Position numbers and translations under genes: made by a program. The notes beneath the pieces are model-generated. The model did no database searches. It had not been told where the DNA came from and worked only from the letters and a program-made list of their open reading frames with translations. A stretch of 64,000 nt of DNA. Source: Salibacterium aidingense DSM 18341 (lineage in GTDB: Bacteria; Bacillota; Bacilli; Bacillales; Marinococcaceae). Where the stretch lies: NCBI RefSeq assembly GCF_000429685.1, contig NZ_AUCI01000015.1, positions 29,023 through 93,022 on the forward strand, written 5' to 3'. Numbering within the stretch: position 1 is the first letter of the stretch; each line of letters opens with the position of its first letter. Positions 18,693-27,893 of this stretch are shown one piece after another.

Positions 18693-19037
18693 TTGCCGAC
18701 ATGTCAGAACTGCGGGGAAAAGTGGACCTGGGTACACTCTTTTTTCTTTGTCCAAGGCAAACCTTGCCCGTATTGCGGGAAAAAACAATATGCCAACCGC
18801 CGCAGCCGGAAGATATTTTTTCTGATCTCCTTTATTATTCCAATGCCGGTCCTTCTTCCAGCGTTTGTAGATGTGTCCCCGCTGGTATCATTAAGTGTCC
18901 TGATTGGGACCTTTCTGCTGTGCAGCGGCAGTTATCCGTTTTTATTAAAACTGAGTAATAAGGAGGAGTTTATATCGTTATATATGATAAAAATACGGCA
19001 CCGTTTCATGTCGGTGTTGAAAATAGATTCCAGGTGA
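18693..19037 (+). CDS. TIGR04104-type zinc-ribbon membrane protein
   Basis: The 114-residue protein starts PTCQNCGEKW and carries two CxxC pairs (C-x2-C, 17 residues, C-x2-C), the cxxc_20_cxxc zinc-ribbon pattern, in its first 30 residues. Two hydrophobic helices follow (about 45-90). Family members typically begin MPTCQNC, so I choose the TTG at 18693, seven bases after AAGAGGTG, over a GTG at 18684. Function is unknown; in Bacilli the family is often scattered as single genes near sporulation genes. Confidence 0.75.
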   Translation: MPTCQNCGEKWTWVHSFFFVQGKPCPYCGKKQYANRRSRKIFFLISFIIPMPVLLPAFVDVSPLVSLSVLIGTFLLCSGSYPFLLKLSNKEEFISLYMIKIRHRFMSVLKIDSR

Positions 19038-19624
19038 AAGGAGAAAAAGGTCCACTGGAAAAACTATGGATGTCTTCCAAGCTTCGGAGTTAGACGGACC
19101 GAATAAATGGATCAGACGCTCATATTCCTTCCACCTTCGGGCAGCCTTCCAGCGGCAATTGGAAACTAAAAGCGTATGTTTGAGATAAATTATTTGGAAG
19201 AATTGTTGTAAATGTTCTATCTTAAAGTGGTTATTTCATGAACATCTGGTCTTGAATTGCTTTGGAGGAGAAACGATTCCAAACTTTTGTAGTTATTTTC
19301 TTTTATACCTATTGGGGGTGATTAGGCACTTTGTGGAATTGAAGCGGGGGACTCATCGGGAGTTGGAAAAGTGCAGTTTTCGTTGATTATACATACCGGA
19401 AGTAGTACAGGCTACAGTTGGTCGTTCGTCTTAAAAAAAAATATAAAAGCGGTTGCATTTTTCAGACTTGTTTGATAAGGTAAAAAACATAAATAAATAA
19501 TAGACTGAAAGGTAAAAAAAGGATGTTTGATACTGTTGAAAAATAATAAACACTTTTGATGTAAGATATCTTAACAAGGCAATTGTATTTAGATTGTAGA
19601 AATAGTAATATTTTTTTAAAGTAG
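19038..19624. other. Intergenic region at the left border of the catabolic island
   Basis: The sequence becomes strongly A+T-rich toward 19.6 kb and contains no convincing coding frame. Short frames with many stops around 19040-19420 could be gene remnants, but I recognise none. No transposase, integrase or tRNA is seen. It marks the change from backbone-like to island-like composition. Confidence 0.5.
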
Positions 19625-19625
19625 T

Positions 19626-19685
19626 TGTGATCACAAATCATTTAAACCACTTTTTAATTTTAAATTATATGTGATCACAAATCAT
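19626..19685. promoter_or_regulatory. Twin GntR/FCD operators upstream of the island regulator
   Basis: The 16-mer TGTGATCACAAATCAT occurs twice, at 19626-19641 and 19670-19685, as a perfect direct repeat spaced 44 bp. Each contains the palindrome TGTGATCACA; the first is longer (TTGTGATCACAA). The second copy ends 10 bases before the regulator start codon. FCD-class GntR proteins bind such short palindromes, so autoregulation is likely. The 44-bp period (about four helical turns) would suit cooperative binding. Confidence 0.7.
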
Positions 19686-19695
19686 AAAAATTTAG

Positions 19696-20364
19696 ATGGA
19701 GTTGTTTTCTGATATGGATAGTGAAATATTAAACGTTCCGACTGTGAGCGATGAAGTTTATAAACGTATAAAAAATAAGATTATTAATGGAGAGTTACGC
19801 CCTGGTGAGAAAGTTACTATCCGGCAAATAGCTGATACGATGGGCGTTAGTACAATGCCCGTACGAGAATCATTGAAAAAACTTCAGGTTGAAGGGTTTG
19901 TTAGATATGAAAGGAGGAGTGTTGTTATAAGTCAGTTATCAATAGAAGAAGTTGAAGAAATTTTCAAAATTAGACAAAGGTTAGAGCCTTTAGCAATTGA
20001 ATGGGCTTTACCAAATATTGTAGAAAAAGATATAAATCTTTTGAGACAAATTGTCATGGAGATGGATGAAAATTTAGAAGATAAAACAGCTTGGGAACGA
20101 TTAAATAAAAAATTCCATTTAAATCTTTATTCATATTCAAATTCTCATAAACTTAATCAGATATTAACGCAAGTTTGGGGGACTGTTGAACCGTATATGC
20201 ATATCTATTTATCCTCAGATTCTGAGTATTCTTTGAATTCAGCTCAGAGTGACCATTACCTTATGCTTGATTATATACAAAACAAACAAACTGAAAATTT
20301 GATTGAATTAACAATTAAACATTTATCAAATACTTGTGATGACATTGTAAAAAAACTCAAATAA
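19696..20364 (+). CDS. GntR-family regulator, FadR/FCD subfamily
   Basis: The 222-residue protein has an N-terminal winged HTH (VYKRIKNKIINGELRPGEKVTIRQIADTMGVSTMPVRESLKKLQVEGFV) and a C-terminal FCD domain with the metal-binding pattern FHLNLYSYSNS and ending SDHYLMLDYIQN...TIKHL, which supplies the conserved Asp/His ligands. The ATG at 19696 lacks a good ribosome binding site; ATG 19714 (MDSEILN) is the alternative. FCD regulators respond to small organic acids, so it probably represses the ferredoxin-Rieske-amidase-TRAP genes downstream in the absence of their substrate. Confidence 0.88.
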   Translation: MELFSDMDSEILNVPTVSDEVYKRIKNKIINGELRPGEKVTIRQIADTMGVSTMPVRESLKKLQVEGFVRYERRSVVISQLSIEEVEEIFKIRQRLEPLAIEWALPNIVEKDINLLRQIVMEMDENLEDKTAWERLNKKFHLNLYSYSNSHKLNQILTQVWGTVEPYMHIYLSSDSEYSLNSAQSDHYLMLDYIQNKQTENLIELTIKHLSNTCDDIVKKLK

Positions 20365-20447
20365 TAATAGTTAAAATTTCATAGGTATTTAGTATTTTAG
20401 AGCTTTATTAAGATATGATTGAACTTCTTCAAAAGGAGAGGATGATC

Positions 20448-20684
20448 GTGGCTTTCATTATTACATCCCCTTGTCAACACGAAAAATCTGCAGAGTGTGT
20501 AGAGGTTTGTCCCGTAGACTGTATTCATGAAGGAAGTGATATGTACTACATCGACCCTGATGTTTGTATTGAGTGTGGAGCATGTGTAGAAGTTTGTCCA
20601 GTAGAAGCCATCTATAACGAAGATGAAGTGCCTGGTAATGAGAAGGACTTTATCGAAAGAAATAGACTCTTTTTTCAAGAATAG
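20448..20684 (+). CDS. 7Fe ferredoxin
   Basis: The 78-residue protein follows the [3Fe-4S][4Fe-4S] ferredoxin pattern of Bacillus: AFIITSPC, then CVEVCPVDCIHEG, DVCIECGACVEVCPVEAI. The first cluster lacks one of the four clostridial cysteines, as in the 7Fe type. The GTG at 20448 is chosen because the AAGGAGAGG at 20432 is well spaced from it, while ATG 20442 is too close. It precedes the Rieske oxygenase gene by 29 bases and most likely passes electrons to it from the ferredoxin-NADP reductase encoded at 27.9 kb. Confidence 0.88.
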   Translation: MAFIITSPCQHEKSAECVEVCPVDCIHEGSDMYYIDPDVCIECGACVEVCPVEAIYNEDEVPGNEKDFIERNRLFFQE

Positions 20685-20713
20685 GTTGATTATATAAAAG
20701 GAGGGATTTTTTT

Positions 20714-22006
20714 ATGTTATCCAAAGAAGATAATCAATTACTTACAGAGACTGATGCTGACAAACCAATGGGGCAATTATTTCGCAGGTACTGGATCCCG
20801 GCCGTAACATCAGACGAACTGGAAGCCGATGGATCTCCTGTGCGGCTCAAGCTATTAGGTGAAAACTTAGTCGCATTTCGAGATACAGAAGGAAATGTTG
20901 GATTAGTGGATGAGCGTTGTCCGCACCGGGGTACCTCTCTTTATTATGGAATCAATGATGGCTGCGGGCTTCGCTGCTGTTATCACGGGTGGAAATTTAA
21001 CACGGAAGGAGAGTGTACTGAAATTCCTTCCGAAGAAGAAAATGAAAAATTCAGAAAGACAATTCAATTAAGAGCTTATCCGACAAAAGAAGTGAGCGGC
21101 ATTATCTGGACTTATATGGGACCGGAAGAAAAACAGCCTCCTTTTCCGGATTTTTATTGGATGGGGCTCCCGAAAAAAAATAAATTGATAGAACGAGTAT
21201 GGCAGGAATGCAACTATGCCCAGGTGATGGAAAATGATCTTGATTTTGTACATGCAGCCTTTTTACATCAATCGTATGATAATCAGGAACTAGAAGCTGA
21301 AGGAGTATTAAGTACGGATTTAGGGATTGATCCGGATCACCCGCTTGTAAAAAATCCACCTGTAAAACAGCACATACAGGATACCAATTATGGAAAACGG
21401 TGTGTAGCCATCGGAGACGCAACAAAAGATGAAAATGCATTTATGGAAATTCATTATATTTTTCCTTTTTATACGTATCCGCCTCGATTCAGCGGTGAAG
21501 ATGGGATGTGGCATGCGTTTATTCCACGGGATGATCACAGTACATGGAGTTGGGATGTTCAATTTTCACATTCTTCAGAAATTGATGTGAAGGCACAACA
21601 TGAACGTCGAGGGTTGGAAGTAGATAAAAACCTGCGTAAAGTTCAAAATCTGGACAATAACTATAAACAAGATCGCTCATTACAAAAAGAAGGAAATTTC
21701 ACAGGTATCCGTGGGATTGCCAATCAAGATCACGCAATTACAGAAGCGATGGGACCAATTGTGGATCGTTCCATTGAAAGACTGGGAACAAGTGATAAAC
21801 CGGTTATTCAAATGCGGCGCTTATTATTAAAGGAAGTAAAAGCTTTTCAAGATAACACTGAACCAATGGAATTAGAAAATGAATCTCTTGCCACATTATT
21901 CAGTGAAGGATGGTATGACAATAAAACAAAGCATTGGAAGGATGTATTTCCATTGAAAGAACAGTTTCAAGTAAAGGAAGAAAAAGATGCACAGAGTACT
22001 CAATGA
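20714..22006 (+). CDS. Rieske non-haem iron oxygenase, phthalate 4,5-dioxygenase type
   Basis: The 430-residue alpha subunit has the Rieske [2Fe-2S] site CPHRGTSLYYG...CCYHGW (CxH and CxxH) near residues 75-100, and the mononuclear iron site ND-LDFVHAAFLH (D-x2-H-x4-H) near 170-182. It belongs to the phthalate oxygenase (ring-hydroxylating, homo-oligomeric) group, which includes demethylases and hydroxylases of aromatic acids and N-heterocycles. No small subunit is encoded, which fits that group. Electrons are expected from the ferredoxin just upstream. Its stop overlaps the next gene by 20 bases. Substrate is unknown. Confidence 0.9.
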   Translation: MLSKEDNQLLTETDADKPMGQLFRRYWIPAVTSDELEADGSPVRLKLLGENLVAFRDTEGNVGLVDERCPHRGTSLYYGINDGCGLRCCYHGWKFNTEGECTEIPSEEENEKFRKTIQLRAYPTKEVSGIIWTYMGPEEKQPPFPDFYWMGLPKKNKLIERVWQECNYAQVMENDLDFVHAAFLHQSYDNQELEAEGVLSTDLGIDPDHPLVKNPPVKQHIQDTNYGKRCVAIGDATKDENAFMEIHYIFPFYTYPPRFSGEDGMWHAFIPRDDHSTWSWDVQFSHSSEIDVKAQHERRGLEVDKNLRKVQNLDNNYKQDRSLQKEGNFTGIRGIANQDHAITEAMGPIVDRSIERLGTSDKPVIQMRRLLLKEVKAFQDNTEPMELENESLATLFSEGWYDNKTKHWKDVFPLKEQFQVKEEKDAQSTQ

Positions 22007-23201
22007 AAAACAATATGATGGCTATCAATCATTTAACTATTTAAACAGCGGAACAGATTATCAATCTTTTTCCCTCTCAGACAAAATAAATCGAGTTCCT
22101 TCTTATGATCTAGCATTAACCGAAGATCAGGAACAAAGCGTAAACGAACTATTTAAAAAGAACTCAATCATATCGTTACGGGACCACGGATTTATTGTAC
22201 CTGAAAAACGTGAAGACATTGTTCCGTATTGTAGCCAACTGCATACTTTTTTTCATTATGAAGGGCTTTCGTACTCCGGAATTGATGCTATGTTTGAAAA
22301 TTTTATGGATGGCATCACCATAACTTCATCGAAAAACGGTTTGAAATGGGCAGAGGTAATCGAGATGCTTGGTATTCGTTATGCAGATATTACTAAACAA
22401 AGAACTGTTTATATTGCAACAACTTTTGAGGACATAATTAATGCTAAAGAATTAAAAAAGGTTGCTTTATTACCATCTTTAGAAGCCGCAAATATTTTGG
22501 AAAATGAGCTGGACCGGGTAGATATTCTATACGGTCTTGGGATTAGATGTATGGGAATCACTTACAATGAGGCGAACACTCTTGGCTCTGGTTTAGTGGA
22601 GAAAAACGATGGTGGATTGACGAACTTCGGTCGCCGTGTCATTGAAAGAATGAATACCTTGGGTATGGCGATTGATATTTCTCATTGTCACGATCAAACA
22701 AGCTTGGATGTAATTGAATGCAGTCAGGACCCGGTCTTTATTACTCATGCAGGTGCAAGGGCTTTGTGGCAGACTCCTCGGATGAAACCAGATGAAGTAT
22801 TAAAAGCGTGCGCAAAAAAAGGCGGGGTGATCGGTATGTGTGCAGCGCCCAACACAACATTAACCCACACCCACCCAGATCACTCCATAGAATCTGTAAT
22901 GGAACATTTTGAGTATATTTATGAACTTGTAGGGATTGATCATATCGGTCTGGGTCCAGACACATTTTACGGCGATCATACAGCTCTCCAACAAGAATTT
23001 GACAATCGCTTACGTTTATCGGATTCCCATCAAGGAGAATCATTTGAGGAAAGTGACTATGTTAACGGATTGGAAAATCCGTCGGAAGCCATGATTAACA
23101 TGGTCAAATGGCTTGTGAAAAATAATTATATAAAAACTGATATCCAAAAAGCTGCAGGAGAAAATGCATTACGTGCATTAAAGGTAATTTTGCAGAAGTG
23201 A
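21987..23201 (+). CDS. Divergent M19 (renal dipeptidase-like) metalloprotein
   Basis: The 404-residue protein has the M19 amidohydrolase-fold core: LYGLGIRCMGITYNEAN, GLTNFGRRVIERMNTLGMAIDISHCHD (metal His) and PVFITHAGARAL (second His), and the later GIDHIGLGPD. The N-terminal HxD metal motif of classical dipeptidases (HNDLP-like) is replaced by RDHGF, so the first Asp ligand is absent. It may therefore bind only one metal or use another ligand. It overlaps the Rieske gene by 20 bases, starting at ATG 21987 with AAGGAAG upstream. In this setting it may hydrolyse an amide or lactam in the catabolic substrate rather than a dipeptide; this is inference. Confidence 0.75.
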   Translation: MHRVLNEKQYDGYQSFNYLNSGTDYQSFSLSDKINRVPSYDLALTEDQEQSVNELFKKNSIISLRDHGFIVPEKREDIVPYCSQLHTFFHYEGLSYSGIDAMFENFMDGITITSSKNGLKWAEVIEMLGIRYADITKQRTVYIATTFEDIINAKELKKVALLPSLEAANILENELDRVDILYGLGIRCMGITYNEANTLGSGLVEKNDGGLTNFGRRVIERMNTLGMAIDISHCHDQTSLDVIECSQDPVFITHAGARALWQTPRMKPDEVLKACAKKGGVIGMCAAPNTTLTHTHPDHSIESVMEHFEYIYELVGIDHIGLGPDTFYGDHTALQQEFDNRLRLSDSHQGESFEESDYVNGLENPSEAMINMVKWLVKNNYIKTDIQKAAGENALRALKVILQK

Positions 23202-23256
23202 AGGGGATATAATGCTAAGTTAAATAAGTAATTTTTATCAAAAGGGGGTAAATCAT

Positions 23257-23373
23257 ATGCAGTTAGAGGAATTTTTAAAAAGTAAACTAGACGAAAACGA
23301 TATCTATATGTTTATAACTGCCCCAATGTTTTCGTTTTCCCTTGAAAATGTAACAAGGGAGGTCAAGAATTGA
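23257..23373 (+). CDS. 38-residue ORF translationally coupled to the amidase
   Basis: ATG at 23257 lies 8 bases after AAGGGGG and begins MQLEEFLKSKLDENDIYMF. The frame stops at TGA 23371-23373, overlapping the TTG start of the amidase by 4 bases. The layout resembles AtzG-type small subunits that sit just ahead of AtzE-type amidases, but it is shorter than AtzG and I see no sequence match. It could be a leader peptide for coupled translation. Confidence 0.4.
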   Translation: MQLEEFLKSKLDENDIYMFITAPMFSFSLENVTREVKN

Positions 23374-24761
23374 GCGAACTTTTATTTCAAACAATAGAAT
23401 GCGTCAGTTCGAAGATGAAAAACAAGGAACTATCTCCCGTTGAAGTAACCGCATCAACACTCAAAAGGATAAAAGATTATAATCCAACAATTAACGCATT
23501 GATTACCGTGGCAGAAGAAAAGGCCCTTGCTGAGGCAGAAAAAGCGGAACAGGATATTCAATCCGGTTATTATCTTGGACCTATGCATGGGATTCCTATT
23601 GTGGTGAAAGATATCCTGCAGACTGAAGGAATGCTGACTACAGGTGGGTCAAGAATATTTAGTGATTGGATCCCTGATGAAGATGCGGAATCTATAAAGA
23701 AGTTGAAAGCGGCAGGGGCGATCGTCATTGGAAAAGCAAATCTTCATGAATTTGCAATGGGTGCAACCTCAGAAAACAAGTGTTTCGGAAATGTAAAAAA
23801 TCCTTGGAATATAAAAAGAATTCCAGGAGGTTCCAGCGGCGGCTCTGCTGCTGCGACTGCTTCTGGAATGGCTTTTGGAGCTGTTGGCACAGACACAGCA
23901 GGATCCGTACGTCTACCTGCAGCTATGTGTGGAATTGTTGGATTTAAACCAACATATGACCTTATAAGCAGAATAGGGTGTTTTACATTCAGCTGGTCAC
24001 TTGATCATATTGGTCCCATGACTAGAACGGTAAAAGATGCAGCAATAATGTTTGATGCTATGAAAAAGAATGAATCACCTGCATTATCTTTTGGGGAGAA
24101 GGATTCATTGCACACGTTAAAAGGTATGAAAATCGGGTTCAATGAAAGCTATATGTATGACGGAATTAAACATGAAGTTAAAAAGGTTATAGATACAGCT
24201 TTTCATCAATTGGAAGCTCTTGGGGCTGAATTGATCCCCATTAAACTCCCATTACTTGATGAGGGTCTCAACGCTTTAAAGATTATCGCTCAATCAGAAG
24301 TGAAGGCCTATCACGAACCATTGTTAAAAAAATATGGTGATTTGTATGGAGACGACTTAAGATATCGTTTTGATTTTGGCAGTGAAGTATCAGCAACAGA
24401 ATATATTAATGCACAACGTTCCCGGAATCAATTTATCAATCAAACGATGGCTCAGATGGAAGAGGTGGATGCCTTAATTGGTCCGACCAATATCCAGGAA
24501 CCATTTGAAATTGGGACTGTCCCGCCGGAACAAGCTGTCAGCAATATGTTCACCTTAGGAAAAACTCCACTAGCAAACATACTGGGATTCCCGTCATTAT
24601 CAGTTTCGTGTGGTTTTACGGAAAATCACCTGCCTGTAGGTCTACAATTTATAGGTGTTCCCTACTCAGATAAAAAAATATTACAAATGGGCGATTGTTA
24701 TGAATTGCAAGTGGGATATAGCGGTGAATTAGAATTAAATTCCCATTATAAACAAATCTAA
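23370..24761 (+). CDS. Amidase-signature hydrolase
   Basis: The 463-residue protein has the amidase-signature catalytic triad: Lys80 in PIVVKD, the cis-Ser in GGSSGGSAAA (about 155) and the nucleophile Ser179 in DTAGSVRLPA. Length and sequence are typical for the GatA/AtzF-like family. The start is TTG 23370, preceded by AAGGGAGG. In this operon, between the dipeptidase-like protein and a TRAP transporter, it probably cleaves an amide bond of the imported substrate to release an aromatic acid or amine and ammonia. A GatA role is unlikely, because gatC and gatB are absent. Confidence 0.88.
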   Translation: MSELLFQTIECVSSKMKNKELSPVEVTASTLKRIKDYNPTINALITVAEEKALAEAEKAEQDIQSGYYLGPMHGIPIVVKDILQTEGMLTTGGSRIFSDWIPDEDAESIKKLKAAGAIVIGKANLHEFAMGATSENKCFGNVKNPWNIKRIPGGSSGGSAAATASGMAFGAVGTDTAGSVRLPAAMCGIVGFKPTYDLISRIGCFTFSWSLDHIGPMTRTVKDAAIMFDAMKKNESPALSFGEKDSLHTLKGMKIGFNESYMYDGIKHEVKKVIDTAFHQLEALGAELIPIKLPLLDEGLNALKIIAQSEVKAYHEPLLKKYGDLYGDDLRYRFDFGSEVSATEYINAQRSRNQFINQTMAQMEEVDALIGPTNIQEPFEIGTVPPEQAVSNMFTLGKTPLANILGFPSLSVSCGFTENHLPVGLQFIGVPYSDKKILQMGDCYELQVGYSGELELNSHYKQI

Positions 24762-24809
24762 AAGAGAATTATTTCGAGGAAGCTCATTGATTTAAAAGAA
24801 GGGGGGCTG

Positions 24810-25316
24810 ATGCCCTTGACCTCAACAATAAGGAAGGCTTTTGATTTATTGATAGATATTATGGCATCTGTTGGCAGATTATTACTAATAGTCATAATAG
24901 TATTAATACTAATAGATATCATTGCTTTGAGCACTTTGAATTATTCATTTTCCTGGGTTTTTGAAGTTACAGAGTACTTGTTATTATTTATTCCGTTTCT
25001 GGGAGTAGCTTTCGTGTTAAAGCGGGAAGAGCATATAAAACTGGATTTCCTATTAAACTTATTGAACATTGAACAGCGGACCATGGTAGAAATAATTAAC
25101 TCCTTTATTGGTCTTATCACGTCATTAATTATCGCCGTTTTTGGATTTCTGGTCACTTGGAAGTTTTTAGTAAATAGTGCAATGACTGAAGCAGTTTTGC
25201 AGCTCCCCCGTTTTATAATTGTAGGCATTATACCGATTAGTTTTGTTTTCGTTACTATACAATTTCTGCGGAACATTACCAATAAAATTGAGAAATATAA
25301 AAATTCAAAGGTGTAA
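24810..25316 (+). CDS. TRAP transporter small permease (DctQ)
   Basis: The 168-residue protein has four hydrophobic helices in the DctQ pattern, with FEVTEYLLLFIPFLGVAFVLKREEHIKLDFLL between helices 2 and 3 (conserved E and H residues). ATG 24810 follows AAGGGGGG closely; a TTG two codons later (24816) is better spaced. It pairs with the DctM subunit encoded 12 bases downstream. Confidence 0.88.
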   Translation: MPLTSTIRKAFDLLIDIMASVGRLLLIVIIVLILIDIIALSTLNYSFSWVFEVTEYLLLFIPFLGVAFVLKREEHIKLDFLLNLLNIEQRTMVEIINSFIGLITSLIIAVFGFLVTWKFLVNSAMTEAVLQLPRFIIVGIIPISFVFVTIQFLRNITNKIEKYKNSKV

Positions 25317-25328
25317 GGGGGTGATGGT

Positions 25329-26648
25329 ATGGAATGGTGGGGGCTGCTCATTATAATTTTTGGAGGAAGTATCTTTTTGTTTATGCTCGGGCTTCCCATT
25401 GCTTTTGCGTTTCTGACAGTTAACGCAATAGGTGCATTCTTTATGTGGAATGGGGCTGCAGGGCTGGAACAACTTATACTCAACATGTCTTCTTCCATTT
25501 CCAATTTCTCCTATTTACCAATTCCCATGTTTATTTTGATGGGGGAGATTATGTTTAGGACAGGATTAGGAGAAAAGATATTCAGCGCATTGGGGAAATG
25601 GTTCGGAAAACTTCCAGGCAGGTTAAGCATAATCGCAGTAGGAAACAGTGCTTTGTTTTCTATATTAAGCGGGTCGAGTGTTGCGAGTACAGTTTTGCTG
25701 GGAAAATTATTAGTGCCGGACATGATGAATAGAGGATACAATAAAAAAATGACACTAGGCCCTATTTTGGGCGGTGCCGGTTTGGCAACGATGATCCCTC
25801 CAACAGCATTAGGAATTTTGCTTGCATCTTTAGCCTCTATTCCTGTTGGCCAGTTCTTATTTGCGATTATTATTCCAGGCATAATACTGGCTGTTTTGTT
25901 TGTCACCTATATTATAATTTTCTGTTGTCTTTATCCCGACAGCGCTCCTTCGTATGATGTGGAAAAAGTTTCGTTATCCGAAAAAATACGAGATACCTTG
26001 AAATATATTTTGCCTCTGGGTTTGATAATCTTTTTGCTTTTAGGAGTTATTGTTCTTGGGATCGCAACACCGACTCAAGCAGCTGTTTTAGGTGCTTTAG
26101 GTACGGTCGTTCTGGCTTATTTTTATGGGGGCTTGACTTGGAATGAAATCTGGGAATCTCTTACCGGAACTTTCACATCCACAACAATGATATTTATGAT
26201 TCTCGTTGGCTCCACTACGTTCAGTCAGTTGCTGAGTTTTACCGGAGTTACAGATTCGCTCGTTGGACTTGTCAGTGATGCTGCATTGCAGCCTATAGTA
26301 ATACTTATTTTTATTCAAATCATTTTACTATTGTTGGGATGTTTTTTAGAACCGCTATCCATCATGATGATGACAATCCCCTTACTTATTCCTATTTCAG
26401 AAAGTTTAGGTTTTCACCCGATTTGGTTTGGGGCCATAATGCTTCTTAATATGCAAATGGCTACCATCACCCCTCCATTTGGAATGGACTTGTTTGCTAT
26501 GAAGGGCGTGGTGTCAGAGACATCGATTACCATGAAAGATATCTATAAATCAGTTATTCCTTTTCTTATTCTAAATGTTATATGTCTGGTTCTAATGATC
26601 ATGTTCCCTTGGATAACCACGCTTCTTCCAAGTTTTGTACAAAATTAA
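25329..26648 (+). CDS. TRAP transporter large permease (DctM)
   Basis: The 439-residue protein has about twelve helices and the DctM hallmarks: FSYLPIPMFILMGEIMFRTGLGEKIF, LSGSSVASTVLLGKLLVPDM, GGAGLATMIPPTALGILLAS and the C-terminal MATITPPFGMDLFAMKGV. It is the Na+-driven transport subunit of a TRAP system. It lies between DctQ and the binding protein. The substrate is expected to be an organic acid or amide related to the Rieske/amidase pathway. Confidence 0.9.
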   Translation: MEWWGLLIIIFGGSIFLFMLGLPIAFAFLTVNAIGAFFMWNGAAGLEQLILNMSSSISNFSYLPIPMFILMGEIMFRTGLGEKIFSALGKWFGKLPGRLSIIAVGNSALFSILSGSSVASTVLLGKLLVPDMMNRGYNKKMTLGPILGGAGLATMIPPTALGILLASLASIPVGQFLFAIIIPGIILAVLFVTYIIIFCCLYPDSAPSYDVEKVSLSEKIRDTLKYILPLGLIIFLLLGVIVLGIATPTQAAVLGALGTVVLAYFYGGLTWNEIWESLTGTFTSTTMIFMILVGSTTFSQLLSFTGVTDSLVGLVSDAALQPIVILIFIQIILLLLGCFLEPLSIMMMTIPLLIPISESLGFHPIWFGAIMLLNMQMATITPPFGMDLFAMKGVVSETSITMKDIYKSVIPFLILNVICLVLMIMFPWITTLLPSFVQN

Positions 26649-26773
26649 AATATTTTCCTTTATATTTTGAAGGAGGTGAAATATTAAAAAATTGTAACAA
26701 TATATCTTGAAATAACCGGGAGTGATTAAGAAAGAAGCGATACTTTTTTTGAATCAACATGAGGGGGATTAAA

Positions 26774-27820
26774 ATGAAATTAATACACAGATTTAACTTC
26801 TTATCACTACTTCTATTAATAACTTTATTAGCAGCATGTGGTGATTCGACTGATCAAGAAACAACTGAATCCAATGCGTCAGAAGATGAATCCAGTAATA
26901 CGGACGATGAAATTGTCACATTAGATGCTGTAAGTTTTCTTGGAAAAGGTGACCCTTTGACGGCAACAATTGAAGATTGGATTAACAGTGTGGAGAACGC
27001 AACAGAAGGCCGTGTGGAAATTAATTGGCGCGGTGGTGCTGATGTTATCCCCATTGAAGAACAATTTGAATCAATGAATTCTAATGTTATCGATATTAAC
27101 TTCACTTATATCGGGCAGTATCAATCTGATTTACCAATTTCTCGGGCCTTACCTCTTTCACAGTTGAAACCTTGGGAAGAAAGAAACAGTGGATTTTATG
27201 ACTTTATGGACGAACAACACAATGAAATAGGAGTTAAATATATTGGAAGATGGCTTACAGGTTCACCGAGACTGTGGTTGAATGAACCGGTGGAAACGGT
27301 GGATGACCTCAATAATAGGGTGATTCGTTCAACACCGAACTATACGAGATTTTTTGATGAACTTGGTATTTCTTCTTCTATGATCGACCCATCGGAAGTG
27401 TATACTGCACTGCAAACAGGACAAGTTGAAGGATTTGTTTACGGTGGTTTAACAGGGCCGCGGAAAGATGGTTGGACAGACTCTGCCAAATACGTGCTGG
27501 ATGAGCCTTTTTGGACACAAAATTGTACAATCTTAATGAATAATGACAGTTGGGACAATATTTCTTCGGAAGATCAGGAAGCAATAATGGAAGCAACGGC
27601 AGAGTATGAACGAGATATGGTGGAATATTATGAAAGTCAATTTGAAGAAGAAAGACAAACATTAAAAGAAAATGACGTAGAGTTCATAGAATTCCCTGAA
27701 GAAGAGGAAGAAAAATTTCTTAACACTGCTTATGATGTGGAATGGGAATCCCTTCAAAGTGAATCCTCTACAGAACTCGTTGAAAAGGCCAGAGAGTTAG
27801 CCACGAAGGAAGAAGGGTAG
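26774..27820 (+). CDS. TRAP transporter substrate-binding lipoprotein (DctP)
   Basis: The 348-residue protein starts with a lipoprotein signal ending LLAACGD, then an acidic Ser/Glu/Asp linker, as usual for lipid-anchored binding proteins of halophiles. The DctP fold is shown by LNNRVIRSTPNYTRFFDELG, where Arg is the conserved carboxylate-binding residue, and by VYTALQTGQVEGFVYGG. GAGGGGG precedes ATG 26774; an upstream ATG at 26759 is less suitable. It is quite different in sequence from the two DctP proteins of the second TRAP system, so a different ligand is likely. Confidence 0.88.
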   Translation: MKLIHRFNFLSLLLLITLLAACGDSTDQETTESNASEDESSNTDDEIVTLDAVSFLGKGDPLTATIEDWINSVENATEGRVEINWRGGADVIPIEEQFESMNSNVIDINFTYIGQYQSDLPISRALPLSQLKPWEERNSGFYDFMDEQHNEIGVKYIGRWLTGSPRLWLNEPVETVDDLNNRVIRSTPNYTRFFDELGISSSMIDPSEVYTALQTGQVEGFVYGGLTGPRKDGWTDSAKYVLDEPFWTQNCTILMNNDSWDNISSEDQEAIMEATAEYERDMVEYYESQFEEERQTLKENDVEFIEFPEEEEEKFLNTAYDVEWESLQSESSTELVEKARELATKEEG

Positions 27821-27893
27821 CAAGTTGGATGGTCAATATACTTTCAATTAAATACTAGTCAGGCAGCCGTAAGTTAAAAAACTTGATTAGTAT

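Noticed and set aside
19626..19685. CRP-like binding sites (TGTGA-TCACA)
   Set aside because: The half-sites abut without the 6-bp spacer of CRP sites, Bacilli do not use this cAMP-CRP system, and an FCD regulator is encoded immediately downstream.
24941..25906. Two minus-strand frames across the first TRAP permease genes
   Set aside because: These are mirror frames of hydrophobic coding sequence; no start signals or homology.
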